Assembly (NCBI RefSeq): GCF_023657595.1
Contig: NZ_CP098323.1
Span: 2,442,001-2,506,000 of the forward strand
Length of the DNA stretch: 64,000 bases
DNA from: Cytobacillus firmus
GTDB lineage: Bacteria; Bacillota; Bacilli; Bacillales; Cytobacillaceae
Direction of reading: 5' to 3'
A model generated the notes under the pieces. The model saw nothing but the letters and a program-made list of their open reading frames with translations, was not told the DNA's origin and searched no databases. Position 1 is the first letter of the stretch. Each line of letters begins with the position of its first letter. The position numbers were made by a program, and so were the translations under genes. Of the stretch, positions 49,435 through 57,753 are shown one piece after another.

Positions 49435-49632
49435 TTAAGAGATTTTTTTTAATTCATCCGTAAGGCGCATGAATTCTTTTTGGTTCCGGCTAGTGAGAGC
49501 TTCATCAATTTTTTCGCGAAGCTTTTCAATTCGATATTCCTTAAGAGCTTGATTTAGGACTTGTTCTGCTAACAATGACACGTTTTCCTCAGACTGTTGC
49601 GGCGAGTTAAGTAGACGTTTTTCCATTTGCAA
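49435..49632 (-). CDS. IDEAL-domain protein
   Basis: A 65-residue protein carrying the Bacillus IDEAL domain, with LLAEQVLNQALKEYRIEKLREKIDEALTSRNQKEFMRLTDEL filling residues 20-61. The literal IDEAL is in KIDEAL. IDEAL domains occur alone or fused to regulators such as ComK-related proteins and often bind adaptor or protease complexes. The function of this one is not known. Monocistronic with a good terminator. Confidence 0.85.
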   Translation of the reverse strand: MQMEKRLLNSPQQSEENVSLLAEQVLNQALKEYRIEKLREKIDEALTSRNQKEFMRLTDELKKIS

Positions 49633-49770
49633 TCAACCCCTTGACCTTTTTTCTATTGTAACAGAAATTTTCAGATTATTCAAATCATTATTTGCTGGAA
49701 ATTTTGTTAGCAGCTGCTAAGCTTGTTAACTACAATGTACCCGATATTGAAACCGTTTAAACAATATACA

Positions 49771-49812
49771 AAAAAGCTGACTCATGAGAAGGGTTATTCC
49801 CTCACAAGTCAG
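49771..49812 (-). terminator. Terminator of the eut operon
   Basis: GGCTGACTTGTGAG pairs with CTCATGAGTCAGC around a loop, followed by TTTTTTGT on the minus strand, just after mdh. It marks the end of the microcompartment transcript. Confidence 0.82.
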
Positions 49813-49817
49813 CCCTC

Positions 49818-50768
49818 TTATGCTTTGGCCGTTTCAAGTATGCTCATTACATTTTGTACAGACTTAACAGATTGATCGAGTGCTTCCTTCTCATCGGCAG
49901 TCAATGGAATTTCAATGACACTTTCTATTCCATTTCCGCCCAGAATTGTTGGAACTCCCAAGTAGATGTTACTGTATCCATACTCACCTTCCAAATAGGC
50001 AATTGAAGGAAGGATGCGTTTTTTATCTTTCAGAATCGCTTCAGCCATCTCAACCATTGAAGCTGCAGGAGCATAATAGGCACTTCCCTGACCAAGCAGA
50101 TTGACAATTTCTCCTCCGCCTTTTCTGGTTCTTTTCACAATCGCTTCGATTCGGTCTGCAGGGAGAATTTTCTCCAGAGGAATACCGCCAGCATATGAAT
50201 ATCTAACGAGAGGAACCATGTCATCTCCATGACCACCCAGGACAAAACCTGAAATATCTTCAATCGAAACTCCCAGCTCTTGCGCCACAAACGTATTGAA
50301 TCGGGCTGTATCCAAAACTCCTGATTGGCCGATTACCCTATTTTTCGGAAAACCGGTCGTTTTGTAGCAAACATAGGTCATGGCATCAACAGGATTGCTT
50401 AATACAATAATATAGCTTGCCGGGGCGTATGTTTTTATATTTTGAGAAACCTCAATCATTATCTTCTCATTTACAGCAACCAGATCATCCCGGCTCATTC
50501 CCGGTTTTCTTGGCATTCCTGCTGTAATCAAAACTAAATCTGCATCTTGAATGTCTTCATAGCTTGAAGTTCCGGTTATGCTGGCATTAAAGCGCTGAAC
50601 CGGTCCAGCTTCCAGCATATCAAGGGCCTTGCCTTTTGTTGGGTTTGTCTGTGAAGGTATGTCAACTAAGATTATGTCTCCCAATTCTTTTTGGGCGAGC
50701 ATCAGTGCTGCCGTCGCACCAGTAAAGCCTGACCCGATAACGGCAATCTTTCTTCTCTTAAAAGTCAT
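49818..50768 (-). CDS. mdh: Malate dehydrogenase (LDH-like, MDH3 type)
   Basis: A 316-residue NAD-dependent malate dehydrogenase. Rossmann motif [15 protein letters not shown] at 13-27, the malate-specific [13 protein letters not shown] (substrate arginines) near 83-95, NPVDAMTY and the catalytic histidine in GGHGDDMVP near 177-185. The residues fit malate rather than lactate. Here it is the last gene of the eut operon, 36 bases after a BMC shell gene. No encapsulation helix is seen at either end. The chromosome probably has the usual citZ-icd-mdh copy elsewhere, so this looks like a second, locus-specific copy. Confidence 0.93.
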   Translation of the reverse strand: MTFKRRKIAVIGSGFTGATAALMLAQKELGDIILVDIPSQTNPTKGKALDMLEAGPVQRFNASITGTSSYEDIQDADLVLITAGMPRKPGMSRDDLVAVNEKIMIEVSQNIKTYAPASYIIVLSNPVDAMTYVCYKTTGFPKNRVIGQSGVLDTARFNTFVAQELGVSIEDISGFVLGGHGDDMVPLVRYSYAGGIPLEKILPADRIEAIVKRTRKGGGEIVNLLGQGSAYYAPAASMVEMAEAILKDKKRILPSIAYLEGEYGYSNIYLGVPTILGGNGIESVIEIPLTADEKEALDQSVKSVQNVMSILETAKA

Positions 50769-50804
50769 CGCTGTTCCTCCATTTCATCATCCAGTTGGAG
50801 TACA

Positions 50805-51191
50805 TTATTGATCTTCACGGTTATCTTGCTCCGCAGCTGGTATCTGTTTCTTTTTGCTTCCTCCCTTTTTTACGGGGGGTGGTTCAGGAACTGCCTCTTG
50901 TCTCATTTCCTTTGGTTTCCTGTCATCCAACAAAGCTTTCTTGATTTCTTCATCAGGATGAGGTATAACATGCGCTGACACAAGTTCACCCACTCTGGCA
51001 GCTGCTTCCTTTCCTGCATCCACAGCAGCCTGAACAGCACTTACATCACCTTGAACCAAAACCGTTACTAGGGCGGCGTCCACTTTTTCCTGCTTCACCA
51101 GCATAACATCGGCAGCTTTCAGCATCGCATCTGCTGCTTCAATGGACCCAATCAGCCCTCTTGTTTCAATCATGCCGAGTGCTCTTGCCAT
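50805..51191 (-). CDS. BMC-H shell protein with basic C-terminal tail
   Basis: A 128-residue hexameric microcompartment shell protein of EutM/PduA type. The BMC fold fills residues 1-90 (ALGMIETRGLIGSIEAADAMLKAADVMLV, then VTVLVQGDVSAVQAAVDAG and HVIPHPDEEI). It then has a 38-residue Pro/Lys-rich tail (ending in VKKGGSKKKQIPAAEQDNRED) not found in the compact EutM. The tail could face the lumen or cytosol and bind cargo or nucleic acid. It lies 1 base after eutN. Confidence 0.92.
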   Translation of the reverse strand: MARALGMIETRGLIGSIEAADAMLKAADVMLVKQEKVDAALVTVLVQGDVSAVQAAVDAGKEAAARVGELVSAHVIPHPDEEIKKALLDDRKPKEMRQEAVPEPPPVKKGGSKKKQIPAAEQDNREDQ

Positions 51192-51192
51192 A

Positions 51193-51465
51193 CTATTTCA
51201 CCTCTTTCTTTTCAACGTCAACAGAATCAATGATTCCGATAATCAATGCATCAATTGGCAATTTGAAATCCCCGGACATGTTTGAAGCCGAACTTCCACG
51301 TGTAACGAGAACCTGATCACCGACTCCCGCGCCAATTCGATCAACTGCAACGAATGATTTTTCTGCTGAAATTCCATGAGGCTCGACAACCAAAAATTTC
51401 AGGCCAGTTAAATTATCCTCTTTTCTTGTGGCCCATACATTGCCGATTACCGTTCCCATTTCCAT
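51193..51465 (-). CDS. eutN: EutN/CcmL-type pentameric vertex protein
   Basis: A 90-residue BMC-P protein that caps the vertices of the microcompartment shell. Family pattern MGTVIGNVWATRKEDNLTGLKFLVVEP, VAVDRIGAGVGDQVLVTRGSSA and DALIIGIIDSV. It overlaps the preceding gene by 19 bases and is followed by a BMC-H gene. Confidence 0.93.
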   Translation of the reverse strand: MEMGTVIGNVWATRKEDNLTGLKFLVVEPHGISAEKSFVAVDRIGAGVGDQVLVTRGSSASNMSGDFKLPIDALIIGIIDSVDVEKKEVK

Positions 51466-52121
51466 GTGCTTTCAGCCCCTTTTGTATCCATTACAACAAT
51501 GCTTTTTCCCAATTCGCGTGCAGCATCACGTGCCAAAGGTGTTATAATGGTCTCTTTATCTACCAGGATTTCATTCTTTTTGCATTCTTGAACATCTCTT
51601 TGAGTTATCAGCTTCTTTACGTCTGGCTGATCTGAACTGAAAGGCTTTGGCGCAGCAAAGTCGTCCAGACTGTTGATTTCAACCCCGAACTTTAACAGCT
51701 TTTCTTTATACTCCATTAAACTTAAAAAATACTCCCCATTTGTTTTTTTCTCTCCATTGAGGATTTTATAGAGATTTGTTTTCGGAATTAAGGTAACAGG
51801 GACATAATCAATAATACAGGCTGAGAGAAGCTCGCTTTCCGGTGTATCGCAAATGCCCAGTGCCCCTTTGACAAACAAGTCCTGGGAAGCACCAAGAAAA
51901 ATAACTTTCATAACAGTATGCAGCTGGGGATTTTCACTGGAGTCATAGGGAAGGATATTCCAATTCGCTTCTAACACTTCTAATAAAGCTGGGTCAATTC
52001 GATTCAAATCCCCTACAGCCAGCAGATTATGCTTCATTTTAGGATTGGGAGCTGATGTGGCACCCAATAGATTTTTCACAACTTCTTCTACAATTTGTTC
52101 AATCATATGCCTGTCAATCAT
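51447..52121 (-). CDS. Microcompartment-associated protein with EutQ-like tail
   Basis: A 224-residue protein, typical of firmicute eut operons and of unknown activity. Residues 5-18 (HMIEQIVEEVVKNLLG) form an amphipathic encapsulation helix. A Rossmann-like flavoprotein-type core follows (HNLLAVGDLNRIDPALLEVLEANWNILPYDSS, GICDTPESELLSACIIDYVPVTLIP). The last 50 residues, KKLITQRDVQECKK and EILVDKETIITPLARDAARELG, match the N-terminal start of EutQ. Overlaps pduL by 4 bases. It may be an organising or cofactor protein inside the shell. Confidence 0.6.
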   Translation of the reverse strand: MIDRHMIEQIVEEVVKNLLGATSAPNPKMKHNLLAVGDLNRIDPALLEVLEANWNILPYDSSENPQLHTVMKVIFLGASQDLFVKGALGICDTPESELLSACIIDYVPVTLIPKTNLYKILNGEKKTNGEYFLSLMEYKEKLLKFGVEINSLDDFAAPKPFSSDQPDVKKLITQRDVQECKKNEILVDKETIITPLARDAARELGKSIVVMDTKGAESTWKWER

Positions 52122-52771
52122 AAGCTATCCTCTTGCCTTACCAGCCTGCCGGCTGTTTTCCCGGCAATCAGCCCTGCATTGGCTTCATCAGTATCAATAT
52201 GCATTTCAAGCCTGTACCGGGGAGAGATTCTAATTAACACATTTCCAAAGGATATTGGACGTTCTCCCGCTGCCTCAACTTTGACGCATTCCCCATTTTT
52301 CACTCCGAAAGCTTTAGCATCTTCTGGAGTCATATGAATGTGTGCCTGTGCAATAATTAAACCTTCTTTTTTGTATAGGCTCCCCTTTGGCCCTATCAGA
52401 GTAACGGGAGAAGAACCTTCTATATTCCCGGATTCGCGAAGCGGAGGCTTCAACCCGAGCTTGATCGAATCTGTACGGCTGACTTCTACCTGGGTTATAT
52501 GGCGCGCAGGACCTAGAATGCGCACTTTTTCAATGCTTCCTCTAGGTCCTGCGATGGTAATGATTTCATTAGCAGCAAATTGGCCAGGCTGAGATAATTC
52601 AGCTTTTTTGGTAAGCTGATAGCCTGTTCCAAAAAGAACTTCCAGATCACTTTGACTTAAGTGACAATGCCGGGCAGAGACAGCCATTGGAATTGAATGT
52701 TTTTTTACTGAGGACCCCTTAAGCCTTAAGACTATTTCCTCGACAATCGAATGAATGGCTTGCTCGTTCAT
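52118..52771 (-). CDS. pduL: Phosphate acyltransferase, PduL type
   Basis: A 217-residue PduL (EutD-like) enzyme, converting acetyl-CoA to acetyl phosphate and freeing CoA inside the microcompartment. Residues 1-20 (NEQAIHSIVEEIVLRLKG) are the encapsulation helix. The two PduL zinc-binding barrels show IPMAVSARHCHLSQSDLEVLFG near 28-49 and IIAQAHIHMTPEDAKAFGVKNGE near 142-164, and the final LEMHIDTDEANAG is intact. It lies 30 bases after a BMC-H gene. Confidence 0.93.
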   Translation of the reverse strand: MNEQAIHSIVEEIVLRLKGSSVKKHSIPMAVSARHCHLSQSDLEVLFGTGYQLTKKAELSQPGQFAANEIITIAGPRGSIEKVRILGPARHITQVEVSRTDSIKLGLKPPLRESGNIEGSSPVTLIGPKGSLYKKEGLIIAQAHIHMTPEDAKAFGVKNGECVKVEAAGERPISFGNVLIRISPRYRLEMHIDTDEANAGLIAGKTAGRLVRQEDSL

Positions 52772-52801
52772 GGTTTATGCTCCTAACGTAGTATTCTTGT
52801 A

Positions 52802-53095
52802 TTAAAGCTCAACATCAATTTTTGGAAGAATGCTTTCCAATTCGTTATGAGGACGTGGAATGACATGAACAGATTTCAATTCTCCAACACGCTGTGCTGC
52901 TGCAGCACCCGCATCAGTTGCTGCTTTAACTGCACCTACATCTCCCCTGACAAGAACCGTTACAATTCCGCCTCCAACATGCACCTTACCAACTAAATGA
53001 ACATTCGCAGCCTTTACCATGGCATCAGCTGCTTCCACTGAAGCAACCAAACCTTTAGTTTCAATCATTCCTAATGCAGTTAATTCTCTAGCCAT
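52802..53095 (-). CDS. eutM: BMC-H shell protein, EutM type
   Basis: A compact 97-residue hexameric shell protein ([57 protein letters not shown], ending [17 protein letters not shown]). It is the canonical EutM form, unlike the tailed paralogue at 50805. The central pore region GGG is present. Confidence 0.94.
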   Translation of the reverse strand: MARELTALGMIETKGLVASVEAADAMVKAANVHLVGKVHVGGGIVTVLVRGDVGAVKAATDAGAAAAQRVGELKSVHVIPRPHNELESILPKIDVEL

Positions 53096-53111
53096 TTTTA
53101 TTTCCTCCTAA

Positions 53112-54650
53112 TTAGTTAGTTTGATATTTTTTCATTACTTGATTGACCATTTCAGCAATCATGCTTGCATCCACATTGCCATCAGGCGATACTTGCTGAA
53201 GCACCTGGCTGACAATATGATCAACATCCCAGCTGCCGGCTTGTTTTTTTTCATCTATAGAAGAGGATGCTGCCGGTTTTGGGATGGTGACTTCTTTCGT
53301 TCCATAAGCCATTCTTTTAATATTGATCAGGTGGCGTGCTGTTACATTATCAGAGGTAATGTTGCCGCCGAATGAACCGCATCCCAGAGTCAGAGAAGGC
53401 ATCAAACCGGTTGTCGCCCCCACGGCCCCAATGGATGAAAGCGTGTTAACCATCATTCTCGAAACAGGCATTTCCAAGGCAAAATCCCTGGCCACTGCGT
53501 CGTCATTTGTATGGATGGAAAGGCTATGTCCTCTTCCGCCCAAATTGAGCAGCTGCAGGCATATGTCTTTTGCCTCCTGCAAGCTTTCCGCAGTATAAAG
53601 TGCAAAGACCGGAGATAATTTTTCAATAGAAAATGGTATGTCTTTGCCTATCTCAGTTTCTTCAGCAATTAATACCCTCGTATCTTCAGGGACTTGAATC
53701 CCCGCCATGGATGCGATTTTAACAGCACTTTGACCGACGATATCCGGATTCAGCTTTCCAAGTGAAGGTGAAATGACTTTTTCCAACGCAGCTTTTTCAT
53801 GCTTATTTAATAGATAAGCCCCATTATTCCTGAGCTCTCTCATAGTCATTTCTTTGATGTTGCGATCAACGACGATTGATTGTTCAGTAGCGCAAATCGT
53901 TCCATTATCAAAAGATTTACTGTCAATAATCATCTTCACCGATTGGGCCACTTTAGCAGTCTTTTCAATATAGCAAGGCACATTTCCGGGTCCTACTCCA
54001 TATGCTGGCTTGCCTGAACTGTACGCCGCCCTGACCAGTCCGCCGCCACCTGTTGCTAATATGAGATTGATATCACGATGCTTCATTAAATCATTTGTTG
54101 CACCCATCGACGGCGTTGAAATCCATCCAATCAACCCTGCAGGTGCACCAGCTTGTATGGCTGCATCATTGACGATTTTCAGCGCTTCAACTGTGCATTT
54201 TACAGCCCTTGGATGAGGGCTCACAACAATGGCATTTCTTGTTTTTAGAGCAATCAGTGCTTTAAATATGGCTGTTGAAGTAGGGTTGGTTGTTGGAATT
54301 ATGCCTGCAATGACACCGTAAGGATAGGCAATGTCCGTTACTTTATTTACACGGTCTTCACTTATAATGCCCACTGTCTTTTCATCTTTGATTGATTCAT
54401 AGACAGCCTTGGAGCCGACTTCGTTTTTTATTTTTTTGTGCTCGACTATGCCCATACCTGTTTCCTCTACCGCCATCCGGGCAAGATAAAGTGACTTTGC
54501 ATAAGCAGCATCAGCGGCTTTTTTGACGATTTCGTCGACCTGCTCCTGTGTAAAGGCCATATACTTTAACTGCGCTTCTTTGGCCAGCTTTACAGCATTC
54601 CGCATTTCCTGCATGGATTGAAGATCATGATCAAATTGCAAGATTCCCAC
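53112..54650 (-). CDS. eutE: Acetylating acetaldehyde dehydrogenase
   Basis: A 512-residue CoA-acylating aldehyde dehydrogenase, turning the acetaldehyde released by EutBC into acetyl-CoA with NAD+. Catalytic cysteine in SFDNGTICATEQ (near 265), nucleotide-loop ATGGGGLVRAAYSSGKP near 206. The last 45 residues (HIVSQVLQQVSPDGNVDASMIAEMVNQVMKKY) carry helix segments typical of encapsulation peptides at a linker. Related to the AdhE/EutE group. Substrate acetaldehyde is inferred from locus. Confidence 0.93.
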   Translation of the reverse strand: MGILQFDHDLQSMQEMRNAVKLAKEAQLKYMAFTQEQVDEIVKKAADAAYAKSLYLARMAVEETGMGIVEHKKIKNEVGSKAVYESIKDEKTVGIISEDRVNKVTDIAYPYGVIAGIIPTTNPTSTAIFKALIALKTRNAIVVSPHPRAVKCTVEALKIVNDAAIQAGAPAGLIGWISTPSMGATNDLMKHRDINLILATGGGGLVRAAYSSGKPAYGVGPGNVPCYIEKTAKVAQSVKMIIDSKSFDNGTICATEQSIVVDRNIKEMTMRELRNNGAYLLNKHEKAALEKVISPSLGKLNPDIVGQSAVKIASMAGIQVPEDTRVLIAEETEIGKDIPFSIEKLSPVFALYTAESLQEAKDICLQLLNLGGRGHSLSIHTNDDAVARDFALEMPVSRMMVNTLSSIGAVGATTGLMPSLTLGCGSFGGNITSDNVTARHLINIKRMAYGTKEVTIPKPAASSSIDEKKQAGSWDVDHIVSQVLQQVSPDGNVDASMIAEMVNQVMKKYQTN

Positions 54651-54676
54651 ACTCCTTTCAGGATATTTTGAAAGAC

Positions 54677-55330
54677 TTAGTATTTAATTGGGTTCTGAGA
54701 AATTTCCAAAATGGCATCCCGGAAAGCATCAGCAGCTGCCTGGCAGGCTGATTGAGAGCCGCTCAAAAGGCCTCCGCCAAAATTGGTTTCCGAAGGCGGA
54801 CCAAAGAATTTAACCATTTCCACATCCGCTGCCTTTAGAGCAGCGTCAAGTCCATAAACGGCTTCCAATGGAGGGGCTATCAGATAGGCAATAGGCTCTC
54901 CGATATTGATGCCTGCTTCTTTTGACAAATAGGAGCCTGTTCTGGAAACAACATGTGCGTAAATGGCATGAGATTTTTCCTGATCAAGTGCTTCAAAAAA
55001 AGCGTCTGATTCTGCAGTCTGGAAAACAGCTTCCATGCCGCTTTTAACTTCATCTGGAGACGGTCCGGCGATGATACCAATCATTTCACCAGACAGCGGT
55101 CCGGAAGCATGAGCGGCACCGGCATAAAAAGACCTCGCATAAACGACTTCCACATCTGCTCTTTTAGTAGCTTCATCAAGTGCTGTATATCCCACATCAT
55201 CGATGGTAGAGGTGAATATCGCCAAACTTCTATGGTGAGGCTTCAGATCAAATTGCTTTGCAAGATCCGGATCCACATTAGGGATGACCCTGACAGCCAC
55301 TATATCAGCGTGAATGCGTTCTAATCCCAT
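54677..55330 (-). CDS. eutL: EutL trimeric shell protein
   Basis: A 217-residue BMC-T tandem-domain shell protein, typical of eut compartments and able to gate a larger pore. Family segments: RVIPNVDPDLAKQFDLKPHHRSLAIFTSTIDDVGYTALDEATKRADVEVVYARSFYAGAAHASGPLSGEMIGIIAGPSPDEV and LLSGSQSACQAAADAF. It lies 13 bases after eutC. Confidence 0.95.
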   Translation of the reverse strand: MGLERIHADIVAVRVIPNVDPDLAKQFDLKPHHRSLAIFTSTIDDVGYTALDEATKRADVEVVYARSFYAGAAHASGPLSGEMIGIIAGPSPDEVKSGMEAVFQTAESDAFFEALDQEKSHAIYAHVVSRTGSYLSKEAGINIGEPIAYLIAPPLEAVYGLDAALKAADVEMVKFFGPPSETNFGGGLLSGSQSACQAAADAFRDAILEISQNPIKY

Positions 55331-55342
55331 TCCTTTCGCCTC

Positions 55343-56359
55343 CTACCCTTCTTTTTTTACCAGCGATACACCACTTGCTTCATATTTAATAACTTTTTGG
55401 ATAACCGTCCCGAGATAGGCTCCAGCCTCTGCGGGAGGAATTCCGCCTTTATGTATATTGGAAATTACCATCCGGTCAGCTTCAATCGTTCCTTTTCGGG
55501 GTTCATAGCATAGGTAGGCACTCAGTGATTCAGCACTGACCAGACCAGGACGTTCGCCTATTAATAGCACAACCACTTTGGGTTTTAGAAGCTCCCCTAC
55601 TTCATCCATAACAGCCACCCTTCCCTTTTCAATATAAAAAGGGGTTCCCATATCGAGTCCTAAACTTTTTAGAGATTGCTTAAGGGATAAATACACATCC
55701 TCTGCATTTTCTTCAATGGCACTTGAGCTCAGTCCGTCAGACAGAATGATTTGAACAGCCGGTTCCTTTTCACATTTAGTTAGAATGATTTTCTTGGCTT
55801 CTTCTGATAGCTTTCTGCCATAATCTGGCCTGCGGATGTAAACTTCTTTTTCATTCACCATTGTGTTGACTTTAAAAAGTCCGAGACGGGTTATAAGCTC
55901 GTCATTTACATCTCCATAGACAGCATCGACTGCCGCTGCATGGTCGAAGCGGAATTTCAGCCATGTGTCTGTCTTCGGTCTTGAACCTGCTCTTCCCACC
56001 CCGATTCTAGCTGGTGTTTTGCTGATTAGGGACTGCAGTTCAACTGGATCAGCAGGATTGTCAATCCCGCTCCTTTCACTAAAGGGGTCCACTTTAAATT
56101 GACTGGATTGATGCGACGGAGCCTTTTTTGAATCTTTCGTTCTCTGATAGCTTTTAATTTTTATAAGTTCGCCTGCATCCTGTTTGTCCGTTTCAACTAT
56201 CACGCTTGGCGACATGGATTTTTCTTTGCTTTGATTAGAAGTATGGTCCCAAAACTTCACTCCTGTGCTGCTGTATTGTGCTTGGTCAACAGCATCATGC
56301 TGGGATTGAAGTTTTTCCACCACTAGGCGTGTTACTTTTTCAATCAGTTCAGGATTCAT
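55343..56359 (-). CDS. eutC: Ethanolamine ammonia-lyase small subunit
   Basis: Small subunit of the adenosylcobalamin-dependent lyase that splits ethanolamine to acetaldehyde and ammonia, 338 residues from the ATG at 56359 (AGGAG nine bases before). An upstream TTG directly abuts that site and is rejected. Residues 1-20 (MNPELIEKVTRLVVEKLQSQ) form the encapsulation helix. A Lys/Ser-rich linker of about 100 residues separates it from the conserved core (PARIGVGRAGSRPKTDTWLKFRFDHAAAVDAVYGDV). The core ends SNIHKGGIPPAEAGAYLG. The linker is longer than in enteric EutC, which has about 295 residues. Confidence 0.94.
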   Translation of the reverse strand: MNPELIEKVTRLVVEKLQSQHDAVDQAQYSSTGVKFWDHTSNQSKEKSMSPSVIVETDKQDAGELIKIKSYQRTKDSKKAPSHQSSQFKVDPFSERSGIDNPADPVELQSLISKTPARIGVGRAGSRPKTDTWLKFRFDHAAAVDAVYGDVNDELITRLGLFKVNTMVNEKEVYIRRPDYGRKLSEEAKKIILTKCEKEPAVQIILSDGLSSSAIEENAEDVYLSLKQSLKSLGLDMGTPFYIEKGRVAVMDEVGELLKPKVVVLLIGERPGLVSAESLSAYLCYEPRKGTIEADRMVISNIHKGGIPPAEAGAYLGTVIQKVIKYEASGVSLVKKEG

Positions 56360-56371
56360 TATTTTCAACTC

Positions 56372-57736
56372 CTATCGTGAAAAAATGGTCGGATCGCCTG
56401 CGATTTTGCTCAGCTTTCCATTTTCGAAGATTCCCATTTTCTCAAGCCAATCCCTGAATATCGGAGATGGCTGCTTATTCATTGTCTGCCTAAGGGTGGC
56501 AACGTCATGATAGCTCATGGATTGGTAATTGAGCATGCAATCATCCCCCATTGGGGCAGCAATAATAAAATTCACTCCAGCTGCTGTCAGCAGCACGCCA
56601 AGGTCTTCGATATCATTTTGATCGGCCTTAATATGGTTTGTGTAGCAGATGTCAACACCCATTGGGATGCCGTGCATTTTCCCCATAAAATGGTCCTCAA
56701 GCCCAGCCCTGATGACCTGTTTATTATTGTACAAATACTCGGGACCAATGAAACCTACCACTGTATTTACTATGTAAGGGTCATAATGCCGGGCAAAGCC
56801 GTAATTTCTCGATTCAAGTGTCATCTGATCCATTCCAAAATGGGCTTCAGCGGAAAGCTCTGAACCTTGGCCCGTTTCAAAATATAAACGCTGAGGCCCG
56901 GTGCCGGTGCCGAGAGTTTTTGCCATGTCATTTGCTTCCTCAAGCAGTGAGGCCGTAATTCCGAATGACCGGTTGGCAGCCTCTGTTCCAGCTATGCTTT
57001 GGAAGATCATATCAGCAGGTGCACCCTGTTCGATTGCCTTCATTTGAGCTGTTACATGCGCAAGCACACAGTTTTGTGTTGGTATTTCCCAGTCCTTAAT
57101 AAAAGAATGTGTGGCATGGAGCAACCTCTTTACACTCTCAACCGAATCGTCCACAGGATTAATTCCAATCACTGCATCCCCTATGCCGTAGGATAAACCT
57201 TCTTTTAAAGAAGCGATCATGCCATCCACATTATCGGTTGGATGATTAGGCTGCAGACGGGAAGCCAGGGTTCCTTTATATCCAATCGTTATATTGCATT
57301 TCGTTAGGATTTCGATTTTATTGGCCGCATGAACAAGATCAAGATTAGACATGATTTTTGCGGCGGCAGCAATCATTTCACTGTTTAATCCCCTGCTGAT
57401 TCTTTTTAAATCTTCACCTGTCGTGTCTTCGTCCAGGATATATTCACGAAGTTCAGCAACGGACCAATTTTTTATGCTCTGATAGACGGGTTCATTCATC
57501 CCGCCTTCTATAATTCTCGAAACCTCATCCTCTTCAGGCGAAAGCATAGGATTTTCGCGGATATCAGATAGAGTTAAATGACTTAGAACCAATTTTGCTG
57601 CGATTCTTTCCTGGACGGTTTCCGCTGCAATTCCCGCGAGGCGGTCCCCTGACTTTTCTTCATTTGCTTTAGCGAATAAATCTTTCAGATTATGAAACTG
57701 GTATACATTTCCTAAATGACTGGTTTTTAGTTTCAT
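56372..57736 (-). CDS. eutB: Ethanolamine ammonia-lyase large subunit
   Basis: Catalytic large subunit, 454 residues, the usual length. Conserved ends LKTSHLGNVYQFHNLKDLFAKANEEKSGDRLAGIAA at the start, and ITKCNITIGYKGTLASRLQPNHPTDNVDGM, FETGQGSELSAEAHFGMDQMTLESRNYGFARHYDPYIVNTVVGFIGPEYLYN and CYTNHIKADQND later. It works with EutC, cobalamin and the EutA reactivator. No adenosyltransferase gene (eutT) is in this window. Confidence 0.96.
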   Translation of the reverse strand: MKLKTSHLGNVYQFHNLKDLFAKANEEKSGDRLAGIAAETVQERIAAKLVLSHLTLSDIRENPMLSPEEDEVSRIIEGGMNEPVYQSIKNWSVAELREYILDEDTTGEDLKRISRGLNSEMIAAAAKIMSNLDLVHAANKIEILTKCNITIGYKGTLASRLQPNHPTDNVDGMIASLKEGLSYGIGDAVIGINPVDDSVESVKRLLHATHSFIKDWEIPTQNCVLAHVTAQMKAIEQGAPADMIFQSIAGTEAANRSFGITASLLEEANDMAKTLGTGTGPQRLYFETGQGSELSAEAHFGMDQMTLESRNYGFARHYDPYIVNTVVGFIGPEYLYNNKQVIRAGLEDHFMGKMHGIPMGVDICYTNHIKADQNDIEDLGVLLTAAGVNFIIAAPMGDDCMLNYQSMSYHDVATLRQTMNKQPSPIFRDWLEKMGIFENGKLSKIAGDPTIFSR

Positions 57737-57753
57737 TTACAATCCCTCCTTCC

